From NCBI GenBank assembly GCA_036389315.1, contig DASVQF010000031.1:72132-136131 (forward strand): a stretch of 64,000 nt of DNA. Direction: 5' to 3'. Shown in pieces: positions 57,338 to 64,000 of this stretch. The notes beneath the pieces were generated by a model that worked only from the letters and a program-made list of their open reading frames with translations, did not search any database and was not told where the DNA came from. How positions within the stretch are numbered: position 1 is the stretch's first letter; the number at the start of each line of letters is the position of its first letter. Both the position numbers and the translations under genes were made by a program. Origin of the DNA: DASQYE01 sp036389315 (GTDB lineage: Bacteria > Acidobacteriota > Blastocatellia > Pyrinomonadales > Pyrinomonadaceae).

Positions 57338-58792
57338 TCACTGCCCGCTCTTCTTCCGCTTGGCTCCTTCGCCGCGCGCAATCTGGCGGCGCAGGGAAGG
57401 GAGCCGCAGGTTGATCTTGTCAATCTCCAACTGATTCTCGGCCGGGTTGGCCCGCGCCAGAAACTTTTCGTATGCGGCGAGCGCCTCCGGGTATTGGCCC
57501 ATAAGGTCGTGCGCGGTTGCAATGAAGAAGTATGCCACTACGAGGTCTGGCTTGGCCGCGAGCAGCCAGTCGTATTCCACGAGCGCCTCCTGAAAACGCT
57601 TCAACTCGTAGAGCGCCGTCGCCAGGTTGGCATGGGCCGTGTAGTTGTCGGGCGCAACCGCCAGAATACGGCGCGCGATCAAGACCGCCTCGGCAAACCT
57701 GCGAGCCTGCACCAGGGCCGAGACGTAGCCGGTCGCGTAATCAATCGTGGATGGGTCAAGCTCGTTGGCGCGACGATAAAGCTCTAAGGAACGCGACGGA
57801 TTGCTGATGCGGTAACAGGCTCCCAGTCGCGCGAGCAGCGCAGCGTTACGCTCGTCCGTCGCCAGGAGCTTTTCCAGAGCCGCGCAGCCCTCGGCCGTGT
57901 TCGTATCACTCGCCAGAATCGCATTCTTTAAAGAGACGACTTCCGGCAACTGCTTCGAGGCGTCGTCCAGGGCTTCGAGCGTTCTCCGGGCCTCCTCTTT
58001 TTTTCCCGCGCGGGCCAGGACTCTGGCGAGCACCAGGGCCGTGTTGACTGATTGCGGCGCGAGCCTGCGCGCAACGCCAGCGTCTTCCAGAGCGCGCTCG
58101 AAATCGCCCGCTTCGGCCCGCAGTTCCGCCCGCTCCAAGCGCGCCTGTAAGTCGTTCGGGTCAATGCCGAGCGCACGGTCAAAGCTTGTGAGCGCGGCCT
58201 TCTTCTCATCCAGCGCCCGCTCGATGGAGCCGCGCGCAGCCCAGAGCGAAGCCTGTGCGCCCTCTTTGGCCGTCGCCTGCTGCAATTGGCCCGAGAGCTG
58301 TTGCAGGCTTGAAGAAGGAGCCTTCCCGCGCAGGTACACGTCCGTCAGGGTCAGCAGCGCCGTGACGTTTCCCGAGTCCAGCTTCAGCGTGCGCTCAAGC
58401 TGGGCCTGCGCCTCTGCTTGACGATTCAGGCGCACGAGCAGCGCGCCGAGCGCAGCCTGCGGCAGGGCCCAGTCGGCCCGCAGCTCTGCCGCACGGCGAA
58501 AAGCTTTCTCCGCTTCGGGCAAACGACCCAGCGCGACGAGCGCGACCCCGCGCTGATACTCAGCCTCGGGAAATTCCGGCCGCGCCTTGATGGCCTCTTC
58601 GTAGAATTCGAGCGCGAGCCGTAGCTCGCCCTTCTGGTGCGCGTCCTGCCCCTTCTCGAAAAGCCTGACGGGATCGGCAGCCCGCTCCGTAAAGCCGTCA
58701 TCGCTATTTTGTGCAACCGCCGGCGAGGCGCATGAGAGTGCCAGCGCGAGAGCCAGGAAGATAAATGCCCGAAAACGAAATCTGAAAAGCAT
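57338..58792 (-). CDS. Secreted TPR-repeat protein
   Basis: 484 residues with a signal peptide ending SPAVAQN and about ten TPR units from residue 35 onward (GELRLALEFYEEAIKARPEF, GRLPEAEKAFRRAAELRADW, KKAALTSFDRALGIDPNDLQ, FQEALVEYDWLLAAKPDLVV). TPRs bind partner peptides, here probably in the periplasm. C-terminus is basic (RQIARGEGAKRKKSGQ). Divergent from the larE-like gene. Confidence 0.85.
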   Translation of the reverse strand: MLFRFRFRAFIFLALALALSCASPAVAQNSDDGFTERAADPVRLFEKGQDAHQKGELRLALEFYEEAIKARPEFPEAEYQRGVALVALGRLPEAEKAFRRAAELRADWALPQAALGALLVRLNRQAEAQAQLERTLKLDSGNVTALLTLTDVYLRGKAPSSSLQQLSGQLQQATAKEGAQASLWAARGSIERALDEKKAALTSFDRALGIDPNDLQARLERAELRAEAGDFERALEDAGVARRLAPQSVNTALVLARVLARAGKKEEARRTLEALDDASKQLPEVVSLKNAILASDTNTAEGCAALEKLLATDERNAALLARLGACYRISNPSRSLELYRRANELDPSTIDYATGYVSALVQARRFAEAVLIARRILAVAPDNYTAHANLATALYELKRFQEALVEYDWLLAAKPDLVVAYFFIATAHDLMGQYPEALAAYEKFLARANPAENQLEIDKINLRLPSLRRQIARGEGAKRKKSGQ

Positions 58793-59117
58793 TTCGTAAA
58801 GACTGCGACCCGAAGAGTGTCGCCTGATCTTAATTCAGAGAGAAACAGGAAAACGCTGGGGGAGGCTGTGATCTTAACAGAAAAGCCTGTGGAAATGCGA
58901 AGCGACGGGGGATGAAAAGCATCGCTCTCAGATTCGAGACGGGAAACGCCCGCAAGCTCCAATTCCTTGAGCCCTGCTCCTTGCTTCGGTTGCGCTCCGG
59001 GGAGGCTTGCGATAACATCGGCCGCACATTGGGAAATAATATCCTATCAATAATAGAAGCGAAGTCTTTCGGTGAGAGTTGCAGGCGCTCTTGATTTGCC
59101 TGAGAGTGGAATAAGCT
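58793..59117. other. Divergent intergenic region, no gene recognised
   Basis: 325 bp between the TPR protein start and the larE-like start. A possible plus-strand promoter is TTGGGA (59029-59034) with TAATAG (59051-59056, 16-bp spacer). No repeats of the intergenic families and no fold I can name. Confidence 0.35.
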
Positions 59118-59990
59118 GTGAGCAATTACGTGATCGAAGAATCTGCGGCCGAAGAGCAGGCAGTGCTTGACGCAGATGCCAAGGAGCAGCGCCTTCGCGC
59201 GCTCATGCGCGAGATGGGCTCAGTCCTGGTCGCCTTCTCCGGAGGCGTGGACAGCACCTATGTCGCCCTCATCGCCACGCAGGAGTTGGGCCAGCGCGCG
59301 CTCTGTGTGACGGGACAGTCGCCGAGCCTCGCAGAGCATCAGCGCCTTGAGGTGACCCAACTGGCCGAGCGATTCGGCTTTCGGCAGAAGACGATCAACA
59401 CGGAAGAGATGGACGACCCACGCTACCGGGCCAACGCGTCCAATCGCTGTTACTTCTGCAAGACGGAGCTGTACGGAAAGCTCTCGCCGCTTGCCCGAGA
59501 GCAAGGGCTCGCCTGCGTCGTTGACGGCTCGACGACGGACGACCTGGGCGACTTTCGTCCCGGCAGAACGGCGGCCGCAGAGCATGGCGTCCGCTCTCCG
59601 CTCGTCGAAGTCGGAATGAGCAAACGCGAAGTCCGCGTGCTGAGCCGTCGTCAAGGTCTCCCGACATGGGACAAGCCGGCGAGCCCCTGTCTTTCGTCGC
59701 GCATAGCCTACGGCACGCCCGTTACTATCGAGCGACTGGCGACCGTCGATCGCGGCGAAGAGATTATGCGCTCGCTTGGGTTTCGCGAATTCCGAGTGCG
59801 TCACCATGACGAGCTGGTGCGCCTTGAGATCGCGCCCGAGGAACTGGATCGCGCCCTGCGGCGTGAAGTCGTCGACGAGCTGGCCGCCAAATTTCGGGCC
59901 CTCGGCTTTCGCTACGTGACGCTCGACCTGCACGGCTATCGCACGGGCTCGATGAACGAAACCCTAAAGGCAGTGACAAGTGATAAGTGA
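59118..59990 (+). CDS. larE: LarE-like ATP-dependent sacrificial sulfur transferase
   Basis: 290 residues from a GTG at 59118. PP-loop LVAFSGGVDSTYVALIA (41-47 SGGVDST). Cys112 and Cys115 in NRCYFCKTELYGKL and Cys192 in DKPASPCLSSRIAYG match the Cys set of LarE. In the nickel-pincer nucleotide pathway LarE adenylates the pyridinium precursor and donates sulfur; the three-Cys type may bind an iron-sulfur cluster. LarB, LarC and the racemase LarA are not in the window, so the cofactor role is inferred from family only. The last residues (AVTSDK) and the stop come from repeat A7. Confidence 0.85.
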   Translation: MSNYVIEESAAEEQAVLDADAKEQRLRALMREMGSVLVAFSGGVDSTYVALIATQELGQRALCVTGQSPSLAEHQRLEVTQLAERFGFRQKTINTEEMDDPRYRANASNRCYFCKTELYGKLSPLAREQGLACVVDGSTTDDLGDFRPGRTAAAEHGVRSPLVEVGMSKREVRVLSRRQGLPTWDKPASPCLSSRIAYGTPVTIERLATVDRGEEIMRSLGFREFRVRHHDELVRLEIAPEELDRALRREVVDELAAKFRALGFRYVTLDLHGYRTGSMNETLKAVTSDK

Positions 59991-60047
59991 CGAGTGGCAA
60001 GCTGAAAAGCTTTTATCTCGTCACTCGTCACTCGTCACTTATCACTG
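59970..60047. repeat. Palindromic element, family A, copy A7
   Basis: Left CAGTGAC AAGTGAT AAGTGAC GAGTGGC AAG, right CTCGTCACTCGTCACTCGTC..., spacer AAGCTGAAAAGCTTTTATCT. The larE stop is the TGA of the third heptad (59988-59990). Unlike most copies, the next gene has a real Shine-Dalgarno AGGAGG. Confidence 0.92.
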
Positions 60048-60068
60048 GTTTGTTTGCAGGAGGTGCTT

Positions 60069-61349
60069 ATGTCAAGTGCCATGGTGGATGATGTGCGGGA
60101 GATCAAGGAAGACAATCCATTTGAATCGATGATGTCGCGCTTTGACCGCGCGGCGCAACTGCTTGACCTAGACCCGGACTTGTACGCCGTCATGCGCGTG
60201 CCCAATCGTGAGTTGAAGGTCTACATCCCGACCCGTATGGACTCTGGGCGCATAGAGGTCTTTGAGGGCTATCGTGTGCAGCACAACTTCGCGCGCGGGC
60301 CCGCCAAGGGGGGCATACGCTACTCGCCCGACGTGACCTTAGATGAAGTCCGAGCACTGGCCGCCTGGATGACCTGGAAGTGCGCCGTCGTCAACGTCCC
60401 GTTCGGCGGCGCGAAGGGCGGCATCATCTGCGACCCGTCGCAAATGTCTATGGGCGAGCTTGAGCGCATGACGCGCCGCTACGCATCGGAGCTGCTGGAC
60501 TTCATCGGGCCCGAGAAGGACGTGCCCGCGCCCGACATGAATACCAACGAGCAGACGATGGCCTGGATCATGGACACCTACTCGATGCACGCCCGCCATA
60601 CAGTGACGGCCGTCGTGACGGGCAAGCCCATCGACCTGGGCGGCTCTACGGGCAGGCGCGAAGCCACCGGCCGGGGCATTCTCTTCGTCGTCAACGAAGC
60701 GGCCAAGCGCTTTAAGATGAGCCCGCCTTCGACACGCGTCGTCGTCCAGGGCTCCGGCAACGTCGGCGGCATCGGCGCGCGCCTCCTTCACGAAGCCGGT
60801 TATAAGGTCGTCGCCATCTCGGACGTGCACGGCGCTATCTACAACCCGAACGGCATAGACATCCCGGAAGCCCTGCGCCACCTGCAACAAACCCGCTCTT
60901 TTGACGATTTTCCGGGCGTCGAGCGCCTGAGCAACCAGGAATTGCTTGAGCTTCCCTGTGATGTCCTAGTGCCTGCGGCCACCGAAAACCAGATCACTTC
61001 GCAAAACGCTGACCGCATCAAGTGCAAGGTGCTGGCCGAAGGAGCTAACGGGCCGACCACGGCTGCCGCCGATAAAATCCTGCACGAAAAGGGGATTTTC
61101 GTCATCCCAGACATTCTTGCCAATGCCGGCGGGGTGACCGTCTCTTATTTCGAGTGGGTGCAGGACAGAATGGGCTATTTCTGGCGCGAAGATGTCGTCA
61201 ACGAACGGCTTCAGGACAAAATGGTCGCCAGTTTTAACGATCTCTGCCGCTATGCGGACGCCCACGCGGTCGATACCAGAACCGCCGCCTATATGCTGGC
61301 GATTGATCGCGTGGCCTACGACACCCGCATGAGGGGCATTTACGCGTGA
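60069..61349 (+). CDS. gdhA: Glutamate dehydrogenase
   Basis: 426 residues from the ATG at 60069, with AGGAGGTGCTT upstream. Signatures: catalytic Lys in NVPFGGAKGGIICDP, substrate GKPIDLGGSTGRREATGRG, dinucleotide motif VVVQGSGNVGGIGARLL, and PAATENQITSQNADRIKCKV. It converts glutamate to 2-oxoglutarate and ammonium with NAD(P). The size is that of the short hexameric type. The acidic residue deciding NAD or NADP use cannot be fixed by eye. Confidence 0.96.
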   Translation: MSSAMVDDVREIKEDNPFESMMSRFDRAAQLLDLDPDLYAVMRVPNRELKVYIPTRMDSGRIEVFEGYRVQHNFARGPAKGGIRYSPDVTLDEVRALAAWMTWKCAVVNVPFGGAKGGIICDPSQMSMGELERMTRRYASELLDFIGPEKDVPAPDMNTNEQTMAWIMDTYSMHARHTVTAVVTGKPIDLGGSTGRREATGRGILFVVNEAAKRFKMSPPSTRVVVQGSGNVGGIGARLLHEAGYKVVAISDVHGAIYNPNGIDIPEALRHLQQTRSFDDFPGVERLSNQELLELPCDVLVPAATENQITSQNADRIKCKVLAEGANGPTTAAADKILHEKGIFVIPDILANAGGVTVSYFEWVQDRMGYFWREDVVNERLQDKMVASFNDLCRYADAHAVDTRTAAYMLAIDRVAYDTRMRGIYA

Positions 61350-61874
61350 CGGAAAAACAATATGTTTTTCACGCTAAGTTGTGAAAAAGTCTTGATTTCC
61401 GCGCCAAGGTAGAGTATGGTTCGCCGGAATTCAGTGTGTGCGGCATTCTGCCAGTCACCATGGCGGGCTCGTCCACTGCACCGGAATCGTTGACATCAAC
61501 GCAACTGTTTCGTATAAACAGGGGCGTTTTAGAATTCGCAGTACAACCAGAACAGTCGGGAGGCGTAAGGGGTAGTTCTAGCAACCTCTATGCGAGCACA
61601 CTAAATGCTTGTCTCCTCTCGCTGCTCCGCTCCGTCTACAAGAGAATTTCGGTCGAAGGGCGGTAGCAGTTCTACTTTCACTTATCATTTGCACGCTTGT
61701 AGTTGGAGCGTCCGCGCGCCCCGGTCACGGTGAAGCGCGATGTGTATCAGTGGAGATTTCGTCTTCAGCGAGATGAACAGATTGATACAAAGACATCTGC
61801 CCAACCACCCTGGCCCTGAAAGCACGGGCTGTCCATACGCTAATTTTCTATACTCATTTCGCAGGAGGAATGCG
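61350..61874. other. Long intergenic region with a promoter and no clear gene
   Basis: 525 bp, lower in GC than the flanks. It contains small stems near the gdhA stop (AAAAAC/GTTTTT; TTTTTCAC/GTGAAAAA) and a near-consensus promoter at 61490. The frame 61460-61666 (from an ATG) has no ribosome site and looks like chance. From the promoter to the next ATG there are about 350 nt, enough for a small RNA or a long leader. Confidence 0.4.
61490..61518 (+). promoter_or_regulatory. Near-consensus sigma-70 promoter
   Basis: TTGACA (61490-61495), 17-bp spacer, TATAAA (61513-61518). The predicted start near 61525 is about 350 nt ahead of the ATG at 61875. Confidence 0.6.
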
Positions 61875-64000
61875 ATGAGATTCGCGAGCAGAGCGTCCTT
61901 AGCGACGTTCATCATGCTAGTGCTGTGTGCCTCAGTGCTGGCTCAGACACAGAGGTCGGAGACCGATCCCAGAAACCAGGCTCCAACGGTCGGCACGGGC
62001 GGCCCCCCGGGAGGCCCCACCGGTCTCTTTACAATCTATGACGGGTCGACCTTGCGCCGCGGCGAGTTCACCTTTTCCTGGGCCTACTCGAACTTTGACC
62101 GTGACCCCGGAGATGTCGACATTACGGAGATTCCGGCCTCTTTCCAGATCGGTATCTCGGATCATCTGGAACTGTTTTTCCAGACCGACATGTATCGCGG
62201 GATCAAAGTCAATAGCCCATTGAACTTGTCGAGTTTCTATTTACCCAACTCGCAGGTGAATTTTTCGGCGACGGCGCGAGGTTCCGGGCCGGCTATTATT
62301 TTGGCTCCTTCGGGGCCGAACGTTGGCACTCTAGCCGGTGTGGCTCTGTTCAGACCGCCCTTCTGCCCGGCCTGCGCGGCAGCATTTCCCGCCGGCTCGG
62401 CCTTTAACACCTACTATTTATCGGGGCAGCCATTTGTGCAGTTTCCGTTCGTGGGAGGGCCTGGCCCAACATTTGGTCTTGGGCCGGGTGGCATATTCGG
62501 CGGCTTAGGCGCGTTTGCCGGCTTCCCCGGCTTCAACGCGACCTTGGGCCCGCCCGTCGCACAGAACAACAGTGGTAATTTCGGGCCGGCGGATAACTTC
62601 CCCGGCATCGGTTCTGTGGTCGGAGGCATCCTGCCGGGCGTTGTGCTGGCGACGACGACCTTCCCGTTCCCGGCGGCGGGCACAGTAGCAGCGCCGAACA
62701 ACGCTGTGCAGGGACAGTTGACGGTGCCGACGACGTTTACGATTGCACCGGCCTACCTGCCTGATGCACCCTTCATCAACCGACTGTACGGGCAGACAGC
62801 CTTCTCCACCTACGTCATCGGCGGCAAGTGGCTCCTGACCGATGTCAACAATCCCCTCGGCTTTGCCCTCGTCGGCTTCTATCGCTGGTACGGCGATCAT
62901 GCCGATGATCTGCCCTCCTTCAATCAGTTGCAGAGAGGGGCCAGCCCTGGCGGTGACATGGGTGACTTCGGATTGGGTGCAGTACTTTCAGGGCGACTGT
63001 CACGCTCGGCGAACCTCTCAGTCAATGCGACCTACATCCTGAACTCCAACCCTTCGGGAGAGTTTCCGACCGGAGAGTTTGTGTTGTTGGACAGGCCGGA
63101 CGAGTTCCAGTTCGGGATTGGAGCGGACTTCCCCGTAAACAAGCATTTCCAGCCGATCGCGGAGTTTCGGGGGATTCGTTATGTGGGTGGCAGGACACCG
63201 AATGCGTTTGAGAACAATCCGATCGAGTTTCTGGCTGGGGTAAGGATCTTCCCGCGGAGGTGGTGGGGGATCAGTGCTGCATACCGGATGCATTTAGATC
63301 AGCAGGACTCTGACCTCTTCAACGACGTGAACTTCAACACGACGGTGGCGTCGAGCACGATCATCATCCCGCCGCGACCGGGCTTGACGGCGGGCGGAAC
63401 CTTCACAGTGCCGGCCAGAAGCGGGGCGGCGACGGCTAACGGGTTCCCGCTCGGATTCCGTCAATCGGAAGACCCGCATGGATTTCTGTTCCAGTTCTGG
63501 ATCGGACATCGGAATGCGCGCGCTCCCGAGATTCTTCCCAACCAGCCGCCGACCGTCAATCTGACGGCTTCGAGTGCGACCGTCACCAAGGCGGCCAACT
63601 GCCAGGCTGGCTTCGGGCCCAACCCGGCCTGCACGCCTTCTTCCGATCAAGTGCAGTTGACGGCCACGGCGACTGACCCGGACGGCGATACACTGCTGTA
63701 CACCTATTCGACCACAGGTGGACAGATCACAGGCGACGGGCCGAATGTGACCTGGAACCTGGCCGGAGTGAGCCCCGGCACTTACACTGCGACGGTGGAA
63801 GTCGATGACGGATGCGGCTGCGTATCCTTCTCATCGACGACCGTCACAGTCAACGAATGCGACTGTGTGCCGCTGTGTCCGACGATCACGGTGGATTGTC
63901 CGACGGCATTAGTAGAGTTGGGACAGTCGGCTACTGTGACGGCGAATGTTTCGGGTGGGCCGCCCAACATGACGCTGACCTATAACTGGAGTGTCTCAGG
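61875..64000 (+). CDS. Large secreted outer-membrane-type protein with PKD/Ig-like region (C-terminus beyond window)
   Basis: I translated from the ATG at 61875 (GCAGGAGGAATGCG upstream); the frame stays open to the window edge, over 700 residues. Signal peptide ends near VLAQT. The first 560 residues have a porin/transport-like pattern of alternating strands (FQIGISDHLELFFQTDMYRG, FALVGFYRWYGDH, LGAVLSGRLSRSANLSVNAT, FEFGIGADFPVN-like FQFGIGADFPVNKHF) with Gly/Pro/Phe-rich loops. The last 150 residues are PKD-like (LTATATDPDGDTLLYTYSTT, GTYTATVEVDDGCGC) with Cys-rich links (DGCGC, ECDCVPLCP). It may end in an OmpA-type domain, not visible here. Confidence 0.75.
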   Translation, partial: MRFASRASLATFIMLVLCASVLAQTQRSETDPRNQAPTVGTGGPPGGPTGLFTIYDGSTLRRGEFTFSWAYSNFDRDPGDVDITEIPASFQIGISDHLELFFQTDMYRGIKVNSPLNLSSFYLPNSQVNFSATARGSGPAIILAPSGPNVGTLAGVALFRPPFCPACAAAFPAGSAFNTYYLSGQPFVQFPFVGGPGPTFGLGPGGIFGGLGAFAGFPGFNATLGPPVAQNNSGNFGPADNFPGIGSVVGGILPGVVLATTTFPFPAAGTVAAPNNAVQGQLTVPTTFTIAPAYLPDAPFINRLYGQTAFSTYVIGGKWLLTDVNNPLGFALVGFYRWYGDHADDLPSFNQLQRGASPGGDMGDFGLGAVLSGRLSRSANLSVNATYILNSNPSGEFPTGEFVLLDRPDEFQFGIGADFPVNKHFQPIAEFRGIRYVGGRTPNAFENNPIEFLAGVRIFPRRWWGISAAYRMHLDQQDSDLFNDVNFNTTVASSTIIIPPRPGLTAGGTFTVPARSGAATANGFPLGFRQSEDPHGFLFQFWIGHRNARAPEILPNQPPTVNLTASSATVTKAANCQAGFGPNPACTPSSDQVQLTATATDPDGDTLLYTYSTTGGQITGDGPNVTWNLAGVSPGTYTATVEVDDGCGCVSFSSTTVTVNECDCVPLCPTITVDCPTALVELGQSATVTANVSGGPPNMTLTYNWSVS

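Noticed and set aside
14470..60047. Tandem heptads taken as a CRISPR array or as replication iterons
   Set aside because: Units are 7-10 nt with no spacers between them, each element is palindromic, and copies are scattered over the whole window at gene ends. There are no cas or rep genes.
14470..60047. Elements as simple rho-independent terminators
   Set aside because: Except C1, they lack a T-run after the stem and mostly lie inside gene runs with the next start only a few bases away. True terminators in the window (1163, 29673, 32396) look different: short perfect stems with T-runs.
61436..61666. Open frame in the gap after gdhA
   Set aside because: No ribosome site, the promoter lies inside it, and codon use is unlike the neighbouring genes.
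1..64000. Prophage, integrative element or transposon
   Set aside because: I found no integrase, transposase, terminase or capsid motif, and no direct-repeat attachment pair at the single tRNA gene.

Overview
The window is about 64 kb of GC-rich chromosome from a Gram-negative-type bacterium. It contains no phage, plasmid or transposase genes. The protein style suggests Acidobacteriota, probably Blastocatellia: Ser/Thr kinases fused to TPRs, many secreted TPR or hypothetical proteins, PilX/PilW-type pilins, a PrcB lipoprotein, class III cyclase, SirB1-like and MBL-fold proteins. The taxon is an inference from gene content, not a measured placement.

Layout. (1) 1-8.5 kb, minus strand: the N-terminal part of an NtrC-type sigma-54 response regulator, then an eight-gene minor-pilin operon made of two tandem copies of a FimT/GspH - PilV - PilW - PilX module. 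A sigma-54 type promoter lies at the head (8468-8483), a palindrome that could be the activator site about 100 bp upstream of the predicted start, and a bidirectional terminator at the tail. (2) 9-11.3 kb, minus: a glycine-rich secreted protein and an S13 D-Ala-D-Ala carboxypeptidase. (3) 11.6-21.4 kb, plus: Ogg2-type DNA glycosylase, TPR protein with two aspartic-protease domains, PIN toxin and small partner, lytic transglycosylase, MFS exporter, amidohydrolase, acetate kinase, PrcB lipoprotein. (4) 21.4-28.6 kb, minus: class III aminotransferase, CysS, methyltransferase, ThiL, class I aminotransferase, trypsin-like protease. (5) 29-32.4 kb, plus: MerR regulator, tRNA-Pro(GGG), ECF sigma / anti-sigma / secreted target. 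(6) 33-41.1 kb: OsmC, sucC and sucD separated by other genes, M48 protease, MBL-beta-CASP protein, Ndk, NuoI. (7) 41.2-51.7 kb, plus: adenylate cyclase, ABC ATPase, MsrA, cNMP-binding DUF1003 protein, HAD, SirB1-like, MacB-type permease, and a large beta-propeller di-heme protein. (8) 51.9-58.8 kb, minus: a previously untracked 66-residue peptide gene, a kinase-TPR protein and four small secreted or TPR proteins. (9) 59.1-64 kb, plus: LarE-like protein, glutamate dehydrogenase and the start of a large outer-membrane/PKD-type protein.

The most unusual signal is a set of about 14 long intergenic inverted repeats. Their arms are tandem short units: heptads such as RAGTGAC or GGATGAG, or related GGATGAATG-like units. 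Every family contains the core RTGA (overlapping start and stop), and in the heptad families this recurs in all three frames. The elements sit at gene 3' ends, almost always between co-directional genes. They supply the stop codons of at least five genes, the start codon of thiL, and an in-frame insertion inside ThiL. Several downstream start codons lie 5-18 nt after the right arm with no Shine-Dalgarno sequence. I propose these as a possibly undescribed class of stop/restart or mRNA-structure element.
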